Below the pieces are notes generated by a model, which was given only the letters and a program-made list of their open reading frames with translations, was not told the DNA's origin and did no database searches. Shown here one piece after another: positions 16,851 through 26,095 of a DNA stretch of 64,000 nt. Location of the stretch: NCBI GenBank assembly GCA_024234955.1, contig JACKNK010000001.1, positions 434,001-498,000 on the forward strand, read 5' to 3'. The DNA comes from Gammaproteobacteria bacterium (lineage in GTDB: Bacteria; Pseudomonadota; Gammaproteobacteria; JACKNK01). The position numbers were made by a program, and so were the translations under genes. Position 1 is the stretch's first letter. Every line of letters starts with the position of its first letter.

Positions 16851-18005
16851 TCAGGAACCGGAACGGGTACCGGCAGAGGGATTGGCGAGAATCTTGTCGC
16901 CCACCTTGATGCCAGAAATCACGCTGACCACACCGTTCGCAGAGGTTTCGCCAACTCGGATCAGGCGCAGCTTGAGTTCCCCGGCATCATCGACCAGGAA
17001 CACTGCCGGCAGGCTGCCACGCCACAGGATCGAGGACTTGGGAATGCCCGGATACGCCGAAGCCTGCTTGGACGGGTCGGGAATCAGCACTTCCGCGTAC
17101 TGGCCGGAATGCGCCAGTGTACCGACCGGGAGATTGAATTTGACGGTGGTGGTATGACCTCCGGGATCGGCCATCGGGAAAACGCGATCGACCTCAACGT
17201 CAACCGGCGCTGCATCGTTGTCGAGCTTGGCCTGGAACACGCCACCCTGCTTGATGGCGTTGAGCACGCCGGTCGGCACCTCGACCCGAACCTGCAGTTT
17301 GGTGATGTCGGCAAACGTCACCAGCGGCATGCCCGGCTGCACGATATCGCCCTGCTCCACCATCTTCTTCAGAATCACCCCATCGAACGGGGCATAGCTG
17401 ACCGCGTTCTCCAGCGAGTCATCGAGCTCGCGCAGACCGGCGCGCGCCTGTTCGACGGCATTGCGCGCGGTCTCGATCTGCACGCCCTGCCCGTAAAGGT
17501 TGGAATGACGCTCGTAGCCGGGGCTGCCCTGCCCCATCACCGAACGCATCGGATCGGAGAACATGCTGAACATGCCCGGCATACCGCCGAGCATCGAGTT
17601 GGACTGGGAATTCGGCGTAAATACTTCGCGGTTGTACTGAACCAGCGAGTTGCGATAGCCCGCATCGGCCGACGCCAGCTGGCTCACTGCCTGCACCCGC
17701 TTGGCCTGCAACGCGGTGGTATCCAGCGCGACCAGACGGTCACCCTTCTTGAATTCGTCGCCTTCCGAACCCCCGACGAATTCCACGTCACCGGGCATCT
17801 GGGCAGACAGGTTCACGATCTTTTCCGGCATCACGGTGCCGCCCAGAACAACGACGCCGCCGCTGCTCTGGCTCTTCACGACAATGATGTCGTGCGCGGC
17901 AGCCGGAGTGGGTGTTGCACCCTCGCCTTCAGCCTGGACGGTGGAGAGTTGAAGACCGGCGGCCACCAGGCCGGCGATCAACACAGAAGTGACGGCTTTG
18001 TTCAT
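16851..18005 (-). CDS. RND periplasmic adaptor (membrane fusion protein)
   Basis: 384 residues. A signal peptide ends at TVQA-EGE. The lipoyl halves (ALDTTALQAKR; SYAPFDGVILKKMVEQGDIV) flank a helical hairpin, followed by the beta-barrel (VRVEVPTGVL) and membrane-proximal domains. The hairpin carries a methionine-rich insert (SMLGGMPGMFSMFSDPM onward, six Met in about 21 residues), unusual for AcrA-type adaptors. The ATG at 18005 has GGAGC upstream; the frame stays open further without homology. It probably forms one operon with the permease that follows. Confidence 0.88.
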   Translation of the reverse strand: MNKAVTSVLIAGLVAAGLQLSTVQAEGEGATPTPAAAHDIIVVKSQSSGGVVVLGGTVMPEKIVNLSAQMPGDVEFVGGSEGDEFKKGDRLVALDTTALQAKRVQAVSQLASADAGYRNSLVQYNREVFTPNSQSNSMLGGMPGMFSMFSDPMRSVMGQGSPGYERHSNLYGQGVQIETARNAVEQARAGLRELDDSLENAVSYAPFDGVILKKMVEQGDIVQPGMPLVTFADITKLQVRVEVPTGVLNAIKQGGVFQAKLDNDAAPVDVEVDRVFPMADPGGHTTTVKFNLPVGTLAHSGQYAEVLIPDPSKQASAYPGIPKSSILWRGSLPAVFLVDDAGELKLRLIRVGETSANGVVSVISGIKVGDKILANPSAGTRSGS

Positions 18006-18192
18006 ACCTTGCTCCGTGTTGCGCTGCGTTGCGATGCAGGTTGCAAAAAATTCGCGCGAGCTTACCTGAAATTTACAGTTTATTGAAGCACTTATGGAGT
18101 TTCGCAGGGGTTCGCGGCAGGCGCCGCCAAGCGCTTGCACTGGCACAAATTCTAGACGCCCGGACGCAACTGTCTGCAAAGTTCCGCGAATA

Positions 18193-19392
18193 CTATTGAC
18201 CGATGTAGTCACGTCGTGCGGTGACGACCTTGAGCAGATACCGCCGCGTCTCTTCAAACTTCAATCCGCCACGCAGACGTTCATAGACTTGCGCGGCATT
18301 CAGCCGATTAATGGCTTCCACAGCCCGTTGCCGATCCGGGTCGAATGTCTTGAAAACATTGCCCGCGCCGCCGTTGTAAGCGGCAATCACACAATATTCC
18401 CGCGCCACCGGATCGATGATCGCGGCGAGATAGCGGCTGTCGAGCAGATTCAGGTAAGCCGCCCCCAACTCGATATTGTTGGCCGGCTCAAAAAGGAAAT
18501 CTCGACCCGGAATCGCATCGGTACCACGCGCATGGCGATAGGCGTCGCGGCCACCGCTGGTGGGCACCAACTGCATCAATCCGTAGGCGGGAACATGACT
18601 GACGGCGAAGGGATTGAAGGCACTTTCCACCTCCATAACCGCATAAATCAGACTGGAACTCACCCCGAACCGCGCCGCGTTTTTCTCGACCAGACCGGCA
18701 TAACGCCTTGCCTGGGCATGAAGATGACCCGCAGTCAGCCGAAACTCAACCGCAAACACGGTCTCATCGCCACGAGGCGTGCGCAGACGACTTCGCTGCA
18801 GTGCGTTATCCCAGAGCCAATGCGCATAGCGTTCCGCGTCGTAGCGATCGCGTATGGATCTACCCGCCTCATCGACCACCAAGCCATTGAGATAAGGATC
18901 ACCCCCCAGTTCCACCGGCTTGGCGGAATACACATCGACGGCACGGGGATCATCGGGGGTCAGCAAAGTAACCACGACCGCTTCGATCAGACTTTGCTCG
19001 GGATGGCCCTGATCCAGGGTCTCGATACGCACCGTGCCGCTGTCGAAATCGATGATCGCGCGACTGCGGTAACTTTGTGAGTATTTGACGTAGACCTTGC
19101 GATCCGGCGTCTTCGTATCTTTTCCCCAGACTTCACCCGCCTCACCGCGTAATACCGCCACCAGTTGATTGAAGGCGTCGCGTACCCCTTTTGCATCCTT
19201 GATCAGGATTTCCGGGTCGCGTGCATAACTTTGCAGGCGACCGGTCACCACCCGTCGCGCTGCCGTGACCGGATCACCCGCAGTGACCACATCCACCGCC
19301 TGTCGGACGCTACATGCCGTACTCACGCCCAGCAGACCGGCAATACCCGCCACTGCGGCGGCACGACACCCAAGCTTCGGTCGCATTCTCAT
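18193..19392 (-). CDS. MltC-like membrane-bound lytic transglycosylase
   Basis: 399-residue lipoprotein that cleaves the MurNAc-GlcNAc bond of peptidoglycan to form 1,6-anhydro ends. The lipobox ends at C27 (GVSTAC). An N-terminal DUF3393-type domain (VYVKYSQSYRSRAIIDFDSG) is the half typical of MltC. The Slt catalytic domain follows with the ES motif (AVMEVESAFNP, catalytic E256), GLMQLVP and AYNGGAGNV. Two ATGs, at 19392 and 19386, are equally likely starts. Slightly longer than E. coli MltC (about 360). Single gene, divergent from the Nudix gene. Confidence 0.87.
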   Translation of the reverse strand: MRMRPKLGCRAAAVAGIAGLLGVSTACSVRQAVDVVTAGDPVTAARRVVTGRLQSYARDPEILIKDAKGVRDAFNQLVAVLRGEAGEVWGKDTKTPDRKVYVKYSQSYRSRAIIDFDSGTVRIETLDQGHPEQSLIEAVVVTLLTPDDPRAVDVYSAKPVELGGDPYLNGLVVDEAGRSIRDRYDAERYAHWLWDNALQRSRLRTPRGDETVFAVEFRLTAGHLHAQARRYAGLVEKNAARFGVSSSLIYAVMEVESAFNPFAVSHVPAYGLMQLVPTSGGRDAYRHARGTDAIPGRDFLFEPANNIELGAAYLNLLDSRYLAAIIDPVAREYCVIAAYNGGAGNVFKTFDPDRQRAVEAINRLNAAQVYERLRGGLKFEETRRYLLKVVTARRDYIGQ

Positions 19393-19520
19393 GGCCGCAC
19401 ATCCTGCCAGAAGTGGGCGCCAACCGCTTGGACCGGGCACGCCGGTTTCGGGGTTGCCCTTGGGATTGAGGCAGCACAACATTCGAAGTCGCCGCCCACC
19501 CCAAGTTTGCGTTCAGGCCC

Positions 19521-20375
19521 ATGAGCTATCTCGACCATATCCGCCATCTGAACACCCACGATCTTGCCGAATTCCGGCCCTGGCACATCGGGGACCGTCG
19601 TGTCGGCTGGTTACGCCCCGGTTTTGTCGAGCATCTGCGTCAGTGGCCCGAGGTCTTCGAGATCACCCCCGAACGCATCGCGCTGGCCCCGGCGCTGCAC
19701 GACTTCCAGTCCCGCAGCGCTGCCCTTGCGTCCATCGGTCAACAACTGATCGCGGACGGTGTCATCGCCCGCTGGCATGGCGAGCCGTACGGGGTGACCG
19801 AGCATCACCGGGATCAGGCGCTCTGCACGCTCGATCGCGCCAGTGCCACGCATTACGGCATCCTGTCCTTCGGTCAGCATATGAACGGATACGTCCGCGA
19901 TGGCGACCGGTTGTATCTATGGATTGCAAAACGCGCCGCCGACAAGATCACGCACCCGGGCAAGCTCGACCACCTGGTCGCTGGTGGCCTGCCGCACGGC
20001 ATGAGGCTGCTCGACAACCTGATCAAGGAATGTGGCGAAGAAGCGGGGATCTCACCCTCGTTAGCACGCCAGGCCCAGCCGATCGGCTGCATCACATATT
20101 GCGGCCAGAATCAGGCCGGCCTGAAACCGGATGTGCTCTATTGCTACGACCTGGAACTCCCAGCCGATTTCCAGCCCACGCCGGAAGACGGTGAAGTCGA
20201 ATCCTTCCAGCTGTTACCGATCGAGGAAGTCGCAGAAATCGTCCGCGACACCGAGGAATTCAAACCCAATTGCAACCTGGTGGTGATCGATTTCCTGATC
20301 CGCCACGGCGTGCTCGGCCCGGACGACCCGGACTATGTGGATCTGATCACCGGGCTGCATCCGCCCCATCCCTAA
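19521..20375 (+). CDS. Nudix hydrolase with DUF4743 N-terminal domain
   Basis: 284 residues. The N-terminal half matches the DUF4743 region found in thiamine-pyrophosphokinase-related Nudix proteins (RPGFVEHL, YGILSFGQHMNGYV). The Nudix box lies around residues 154-176 (GGLPHGM, then IKECGEEAGI). It keeps the EExG core but has Lys instead of Arg in the RE pair and lacks the first Glu, so the box is non-canonical. The substrate, some nucleoside-diphosphate-linked compound, is unknown. The stop codon TAA lies in the CCCTAAG that begins the adjoining MITE-like repeat. Confidence 0.85.
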   Translation: MSYLDHIRHLNTHDLAEFRPWHIGDRRVGWLRPGFVEHLRQWPEVFEITPERIALAPALHDFQSRSAALASIGQQLIADGVIARWHGEPYGVTEHHRDQALCTLDRASATHYGILSFGQHMNGYVRDGDRLYLWIAKRAADKITHPGKLDHLVAGGLPHGMRLLDNLIKECGEEAGISPSLARQAQPIGCITYCGQNQAGLKPDVLYCYDLELPADFQPTPEDGEVESFQLLPIEEVAEIVRDTEEFKPNCNLVVIDFLIRHGVLGPDDPDYVDLITGLHPPHP

Positions 20376-20536
20376 GGAACCTCTGATCTATTCATTCACG
20401 GACATCTGAAGCCTGAAATCGCCGCTTTCTGCGTTGCGAAACTTGGCAATAGACCGGCTATTACCTGCGTTCCGCGCCTTGAAAGCGACAATTTCAGCCA
20501 TCCATTTGAGCCGCGCCTGAATAGATCAGAGGTTCC
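20376..20536. repeat. 161-bp MITE-like element with 19-bp terminal inverted repeats
   Basis: Ends are GGAACCTCTGATCTATTCA (20376-20394) and its perfect complement (20518-20536), flanked on both sides by CTAA. Inside, further inverted segments (GAAATCGCCGCTTTC against GAAAGCGACAATTTC; AATAG against CTATT) let the whole element fold as one long imperfect hairpin. It has no coding capacity. It fills the gap between the Nudix stop and the YheT-type start. A collapsed relative lies at 54024-54060. Confidence 0.8.
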
Positions 20537-20547
20537 CTAAGCCCCCC

Positions 20548-21501
20548 GTGCCCATCGTCGAAAGTAATTTCGTGGCCCCTGCCTGGCTGCGCGACCCCCA
20601 TCTACAAACCCTCTACCCGGTCGGTTTTCGAACCCGACCCGACCTGTCGCTGCGACGCGAGCGTCTGGAACTCGCCGATGGAGACTTCCTCGATATTGCC
20701 TACGGAGGCCCGGAAACCGGGCCGATCCTGCTCATGTTTCACGGCCTCGAAGGTTCGCTGAACTCGCATTACGCCCGGCCTTGGATGCAGACCTTCCACG
20801 AGGCTGGCTGGCGCACGGCGTTCATGCATTTTCGCAACTGTTCCGGCGAACCCAATCGCCTGCCGCGTGCCTATCACTCCGGGGAAACCGGCGACATTGC
20901 CCATCTCATCGGCACCCTTCACCAACGCGAACCGGACACCACGCTCACTGCCGTCGGCGTTTCCCTGGGCGGGAACGCCCTGCTCAAATATCTGGGTGAA
21001 CATGGCACGAATACGCCTTTGCAGAAGGCGATCGCCGTATCCGTGCCATTCCGTCTCGATCGCGCTGCCGACCGCATGGAACGCGGCATGTCTCGTCTCT
21101 ATCAATGGCATCTGCTACGGCATCTGCGGGCGCACACTCGGGAAAAATTTCGCCACATGCGCAGTCCCATCGACCTTGCTCAGCTCGATGCGATGACCAC
21201 CTTCCGCCGATTCGACGACCAGGTCACCGCGCCGCTGCACGGCTTCGCCGATGTGGACGACTACTACCGGCGCAGCAGCTCCCGACCGTTTCTCAGGGAC
21301 ATCCGGATCCCGACCCTGATCCTTCACGCCGAGGACGATCCGTTCATGACCCCGGACGCGATCCCGCTCGAACCCGAACTCAGCCCCAGCGTGACGCTCG
21401 AACTGAGCAGACACGGTGGACACGTCGGATTCGTTGCGGCGGGTACGAACCGCTACTGGGCCGACCGGCGCATTGTGCGTTTCCTAAACGACTCGCGTTG
21501 A
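20548..21501 (+). CDS. YheT-type alpha/beta hydrolase
   Basis: 317-residue cytoplasmic alpha/beta-hydrolase of the YheT/ABHD1-3 group. The oxyanion segment HGLEG, NCSGEPN and nucleophile elbow GVSLGGN (S139) are present, with the acid in LHAEDDPF and the histidine in HGGHVGF. The substrate is unknown; relatives act on esters or lipids. The only fitting start is a GTG at 20548, 12 bases after the repeat, with no visible Shine-Dalgarno, so the insertion may have displaced the original leader. Converges on hrpB with a 19-base gap. Confidence 0.87.
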   Translation: MPIVESNFVAPAWLRDPHLQTLYPVGFRTRPDLSLRRERLELADGDFLDIAYGGPETGPILLMFHGLEGSLNSHYARPWMQTFHEAGWRTAFMHFRNCSGEPNRLPRAYHSGETGDIAHLIGTLHQREPDTTLTAVGVSLGGNALLKYLGEHGTNTPLQKAIAVSVPFRLDRAADRMERGMSRLYQWHLLRHLRAHTREKFRHMRSPIDLAQLDAMTTFRRFDDQVTAPLHGFADVDDYYRRSSSRPFLRDIRIPTLILHAEDDPFMTPDAIPLEPELSPSVTLELSRHGGHVGFVAAGTNRYWADRRIVRFLNDSR

Positions 21502-21520
21502 GCTGCGGTTCCCGATTTTC

Positions 21521-24058
21521 CTACGTTCCGCGCGGCTTCGCGCGTGCCGTCGGCTCGGCCTGCAAGGGATCATCCGGCCAATAATGTTTCGGATACCGGC
21601 CCTTCAGCTCCTTCTTCACCTCCGCGTAAGTACGATCCCAGAACCCGGCAAGATCGCGTGTCACCTGGATCGGGCGTCGGCCCGGTGAAAGCAGATGCAG
21701 CAACACCGGCACCTTGCCAGCGGCCAATGCAGGCGTCGCCGTGGCACCAAACATCTCCTGCAGGCGCACCGCCAGTATCGGAATCTCACCGCTGGCGTAA
21801 TCGATGCGAACGCGGCTGCCGCTGGGGACGACCAGGTGTGTGGGGGCCAGATCATCCAGCGCTCGCTGACGCTGCCAACCCAGCGCCGCATGCAAGATGT
21901 CAGTGAGATTCAAGGCCTTCAGATGATCCAGTCGGCGCATGTCGTTCAGATACGGCAGCAACCAGGTCTCCAGCGAGTCCAGCAACGCCTTATCCGACCA
22001 ATCCGGCCAATCCGGCCAATCCGGCCAATCCGTCTCCGGAAACGTGCGCGAAACAAACGCAACACGGCCACGCAATGCCTGCGCATTGTCGTTCCAGGGC
22101 AATACCGTCAGACCCTTGCGACGAATCGCATCGAGCAGGCCGAGTTGCTGCATCGCCGCCGGTGGATCGAGCCACGGTTCGCTGGACAGAACCAAGGCAT
22201 CGAGACGACGTTCACGACGTGCAATCACACCGTTGCTTCGCTCATCCCAGCTTGCCGCCTCAACCGTCACGATCCGCTCCGCAAAATCCCGTTCAATATC
22301 TGTCAGCGCAAGCCGCGCTGCGCTCTGAATCTTCGCCTCGCCTTGACCGGCATCCAGGCGGGCGGCCAGTAGCCAAGATGACTGTGCAAGCGGATCGCTT
22401 GCCGCCAGCCAGGCGCCCTTGCCGTTGGCAAGCCGATACCGGGCCGGGCTCCCATCGCCTGGCAGATCCCGCCGCTGCGCAATGCGATCCGGGAAGGCAT
22501 ACATGAGCAATCGCCCGGCCTGCGTGCCATCGGGTGTTCCGTCGGCACCAAACTGCTTTGCGACCCGTGCAACCTGACCACAGGCAGCCGGATCGGCATC
22601 GAGCTGGCGGGCGGCCTGTCGCCCTCCCGACCGAAACGCGGCCAGCGCAGACAGGCGATCTTCCACATCGACCCCGACATGGCGTCCCGGACCTCCCGGC
22701 CCGGCGCGGAACACATCCCGTTCGCTCAGCAACGCCGCAAGATCCGCCGCCAGAGGGCGAAGACCGAGTCGATCCGCCTCGGCCAGCATCGCGGCGATGC
22801 GCGGATGCGCGCCTTGTCCCGCGAGTTTGCGGCCCAGTGCGGTGATCCGCCGATCCCGATCCAGCGCCCCAAGTTCCTGCAGCAAATGGATGGCCTGGGC
22901 GTAGTGGCCGATCGGTGGTGCATCGATCCAGGCCAGTGAACCGGGATCGTCGACACCCCACAAGGCCAGTTCGAGCGTCAGAGGCGCCAGGTCGCTGACC
23001 GCGATTTCCGGGGGCAGATGGGCCAGCAAACCCTGCTGTGTCGATTCGCTCCATAACCGGAAACACACGCCCGGCCCCTGTCGCCCCGCCCGACCGGCAC
23101 GTTGCTCCGCCGAGGCACGCGAGATACGCACGGACGTCAATTTACCCAGGCCGCTGACGGCATCGAAACCCGCTACCCGAGCGAATCCGGCATCGACCAC
23201 CACGCGCACGCCGGGAATGGTCAGACTGGTCTCGGCGATCGGGGTTGCGAGCACGACCTTGCGACGTCCGTGCGGATCCGGCGACAAGGCCAGATCCTGA
23301 GCCTCCGGAGCCAGATCACCGAACAGCGGCAGGATCACCGTTTGCGCATCCTGAGGCAGACGCTCACTGACCCGCTGAATCTCGCCGCCACCGGGGAGAA
23401 ACACCAATACGTCTCCCTCGGTCTCGCGCAGCGCCCGCTGGATGCCCGCTGCGGCGACATCCTCGATCCGCGCATCCGAGTCGCGGGGCAGATAGTGCAT
23501 TTCGACCGGATGCGCCTGTCCCGGGGCCTCGATCAGCCGCACCTCGCCCAAGGCTCGTCTTAGCCCTTCGACATCCAGGGTCGCGGACATGATAAGTATC
23601 CGCAGCCCGGGTCGCAGCCCGTTCTGCACATCACGACACAGGGCGAGCCCGAGATCGGAATGCAGATTGCGTTCGTGGAACTCGTCGAAGATCACCAGAC
23701 CGACGCCGTTCAATTCCGGGTCGTTCTGCAGTCGGCGCGTCAGGATCGCCTCGGTGACCACCTCAATCCGGGTGCGTGCCGAAACCGTATTGTCGAAACG
23801 CACCCGGTAACCGATGGTGTCGCCGACGTTTTCGCCCCGTTCTTCCGCCATGCGCCGCGCCGCAGCACGGGTCGCCAGTCGACGCGGTTCGAGCATCACG
23901 ATGCCCTGCCCGCTTAGCCACTCCGCACTCAGCAAGGCAGGCGGAATGCGTGTGGTCTTGCCTGACCCCGGTGGCGCAGACAGCAACACGATCATCGAGT
24001 CAGACAAGGCGGCACGGATCGCGTCGAGGTGCACATCGATGGGCAAGCTAACGGTCAT
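21521..24058 (-). CDS. hrpB: ATP-dependent helicase HrpB
   Basis: 845-residue DEAH/RHA-type helicase. Motif I SAPPGSGKTT, motif Ia LEPRRLATRAAA, motif II DEFHE (the HrpB form of DEAH), motif III SATL, motif VI AEQRAGRAGRQGPG. Accessory HA2/OB and HrpB C-terminal domains follow, giving the family's usual length (about 810-850). The RNA or DNA substrate is poorly defined in the family. A tandem nine-base repeat near the middle of the C-terminal half encodes D-W-P three times. Runs convergent with the YheT-type gene. Confidence 0.95.
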   Translation of the reverse strand: MTVSLPIDVHLDAIRAALSDSMIVLLSAPPGSGKTTRIPPALLSAEWLSGQGIVMLEPRRLATRAAARRMAEERGENVGDTIGYRVRFDNTVSARTRIEVVTEAILTRRLQNDPELNGVGLVIFDEFHERNLHSDLGLALCRDVQNGLRPGLRILIMSATLDVEGLRRALGEVRLIEAPGQAHPVEMHYLPRDSDARIEDVAAAGIQRALRETEGDVLVFLPGGGEIQRVSERLPQDAQTVILPLFGDLAPEAQDLALSPDPHGRRKVVLATPIAETSLTIPGVRVVVDAGFARVAGFDAVSGLGKLTSVRISRASAEQRAGRAGRQGPGVCFRLWSESTQQGLLAHLPPEIAVSDLAPLTLELALWGVDDPGSLAWIDAPPIGHYAQAIHLLQELGALDRDRRITALGRKLAGQGAHPRIAAMLAEADRLGLRPLAADLAALLSERDVFRAGPGGPGRHVGVDVEDRLSALAAFRSGGRQAARQLDADPAACGQVARVAKQFGADGTPDGTQAGRLLMYAFPDRIAQRRDLPGDGSPARYRLANGKGAWLAASDPLAQSSWLLAARLDAGQGEAKIQSAARLALTDIERDFAERIVTVEAASWDERSNGVIARRERRLDALVLSSEPWLDPPAAMQQLGLLDAIRRKGLTVLPWNDNAQALRGRVAFVSRTFPETDWPDWPDWPDWSDKALLDSLETWLLPYLNDMRRLDHLKALNLTDILHAALGWQRQRALDDLAPTHLVVPSGSRVRIDYASGEIPILAVRLQEMFGATATPALAAGKVPVLLHLLSPGRRPIQVTRDLAGFWDRTYAEVKKELKGRYPKHYWPDDPLQAEPTARAKPRGT
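21994..22032 (-). repeat. Nine-base tandem repeat inside hrpB
   Basis: Four units of CCGRCCAAT (one CCGACCAAT and three CCGGCCAAT), followed by a partial unit CCG. Read on the minus strand it encodes (D-W-P)3-D-W-S, inserted in a loop of HrpB. In frame, so copy-number changes would only lengthen the loop. Confidence 0.85.
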
Positions 24059-24142
24059 GCGCGCCTAGGCCCCCGCGCAGACAATAATCATGCGGCGTTG
24101 CAATCGCCGACGATCCCGGAGCCAGTGGGCGCCGCTCACACT

Positions 24143-26068
24143 CTACGACACACTCAGATCGGCCAGAAAACCGAGTGCGATGGATGCCTCGCGCACCCGA
24201 GGCATCGCGGGCAGGCTGTCGAGGAACACCCGCCCATAGGGCTTGCCGCTCAGACGCGGATCGCAGAGCACTAGTACGCCGTGATCATCGACATCGCGGA
24301 TCAGGCGACCGGCCCCTTGCTTCAGGGCAATCACCGCATTCGGCAACTGATGATCCATAAAAGGGTTCCCACCATTCCGGCGCATGGCCTCGATACGCGC
24401 CTGCAACACCGGATCGCCGGGCGACGCAAACGGCAGCTTATCGATCACCACCAGCGTCAGGGCATCGCCACGCACATCCACGCCTTCCCAGAAACTGGCC
24501 GCGCCCAGCAGCACGCTGTGCCCGCCATCGCGGAATCGGCGGACCAGTTCGTCACGCGGGGCCTCGCCCTGCACCAGAAGATTGAACTCACTTTTACGCA
24601 TCAACAGTTCGGCGGCCTGTTGCAAGGCGCGGTGGCTGGTGAAAAGAAGAAAGGCCCGGCCACGGTTGGCGTAGAGCAGGGGCAGTACGACATCGATGAC
24701 CTTCTCGGTGTAGCGAAAGTCATTCGGCTCCGGCAGTCCCGGCGGGAGATAGATCAGCGCATTGCTCTCGTAATCGAAGGGGCTGTCCAGATGCAGGGTT
24801 TCGGCGTCGTCGAGCCCCAGCTGACGCGAGAAATGCGCGAATCCTTCACCCACCGCCAGGGTCGCGGAGGTGAATACCCAGGCGCAGGGACGTGCTTCGA
24901 CATGACCCGCAAAGATCGGCGCGACGTCGAGCGGCGTCAGCGAGATCGAAAAGGCGCGGGTATAGGTCTCGTACCAATGGATATAGCCATCCGCGCCATC
25001 GGGCTGGGCGCCCACCTTCATCAGTTTGAAGCGGGCCTTGATGGTCTCGGCACGGCGAAAACAGGATTCCAGGCCTTTGCCGCGCGACGCCGCCGGCTCC
25101 AGTTGCGCGTGCAGTTCGTCGATCGCGTCACCGAGAATGTCCATCGCGGCGACGACCTCCTGACGCCGCGCGATCTGTCGCCACGGGGCACGTGTCGTGC
25201 CGGTACCGAAGGCAAGACGCAGGTCACGAACCGCTTTCTCAAGCTCGTCGGCGGCTTCCAGGATGCCAGGCATGTCGCCCGCCTCCTTGTAATGCTCGGC
25301 AATCGAGTCGCGAGCCAGATCGAGCATCTGTCGGCTGGACAAGGTCTGGCCAAAGAATTGCGGCGCGATCTCGGCAAGCTGGTGCGCTTCATCGAGGATC
25401 AGCGCATCGCATTCCGGCAGCAATTCGCCGAAGCCGTCCGCTTTCAAGGCCATGTCGGCAAACAGCAGATGGTGATTGATGACCACCAAGTCAGCGGCCT
25501 GCGCCTCCCGCCGCGCCTGCAGCACGTAACAGTCTTCGATCTTGGGACATTCCGTACCCAGGCAGTTATCCGCCGTCGAGGTCACCAGCGGCCACAACGG
25601 GGAGTCCTCGGGAAGATCGGTGATCTCGGCGACATCGCCCCGCCGGGTCCGTTTCGACCAGTTGCGGATCATGTTCAGCGACGGTCTCAGACTGATCGAT
25701 TCAAGCTGCTCTTCCGCCAACTCCAGGCGCTGCGGACACAGGTAGTTGGAACGCCCCTTGAGCAGCGCCGTCCTGGCGCCGCTACCTAGCGCATTGCGCA
25801 CCAGCGGAACGTCCTTGCTGAACAGTTGGTCCTGGAGATTCTTGGTGCCGGTGGAAACGATGGTCTTGCGCCCGGACATCAAGGCCGGGACCAGATAAGC
25901 GAAGGTCTTGCCGACGCCGGTACCGGCTTCGCAGATCAGGCGGCCCTGACTGGCGATCGCCCGCGCCACGGCGTCCGCCATCTGCTGCTGCTGGATACGC
26001 GGCGCGAAGCCGTCGATGTGCTCGCGAAACGGACCATCGTCGCCGAGCACTTCGGAGGGGGAAAACAT
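24143..26068 (-). CDS. yoaA: DinG-family ATP-dependent DNA helicase YoaA
   Basis: 641-residue superfamily-2 XPD-like helicase. Walker A CEAGTGVGKT, motif DEAH (ALILDEAHQ), and late motifs (FWEGVDVRGD, QGAGRLIRD). Four cysteines suited to a 4Fe-4S cluster lie between motifs Ia and II (YLCPQR; CLGTECPKIEDC). The size fits YoaA rather than the longer DinG (about 716). YoaA works with the polymerase clamp-loader subunit in replication repair in E. coli; that role is inferred. Located just downstream of ccmI on the same strand (27-base gap), perhaps cotranscribed. Confidence 0.92.
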   Translation of the reverse strand: MFSPSEVLGDDGPFREHIDGFAPRIQQQQMADAVARAIASQGRLICEAGTGVGKTFAYLVPALMSGRKTIVSTGTKNLQDQLFSKDVPLVRNALGSGARTALLKGRSNYLCPQRLELAEEQLESISLRPSLNMIRNWSKRTRRGDVAEITDLPEDSPLWPLVTSTADNCLGTECPKIEDCYVLQARREAQAADLVVINHHLLFADMALKADGFGELLPECDALILDEAHQLAEIAPQFFGQTLSSRQMLDLARDSIAEHYKEAGDMPGILEAADELEKAVRDLRLAFGTGTTRAPWRQIARRQEVVAAMDILGDAIDELHAQLEPAASRGKGLESCFRRAETIKARFKLMKVGAQPDGADGYIHWYETYTRAFSISLTPLDVAPIFAGHVEARPCAWVFTSATLAVGEGFAHFSRQLGLDDAETLHLDSPFDYESNALIYLPPGLPEPNDFRYTEKVIDVVLPLLYANRGRAFLLFTSHRALQQAAELLMRKSEFNLLVQGEAPRDELVRRFRDGGHSVLLGAASFWEGVDVRGDALTLVVIDKLPFASPGDPVLQARIEAMRRNGGNPFMDHQLPNAVIALKQGAGRLIRDVDDHGVLVLCDPRLSGKPYGRVFLDSLPAMPRVREASIALGFLADLSVS

Positions 26069-26095
26069 CTTTCCGCCCTTGCCTGGAACCGTTGC

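Noticed and set aside
16821..18086. Plus-strand open frame of about 421 codons opposite the adaptor gene
   Set aside because: Antisense to a well-supported adaptor; no family signature and a His/Arg-rich composition typical of shadow frames.
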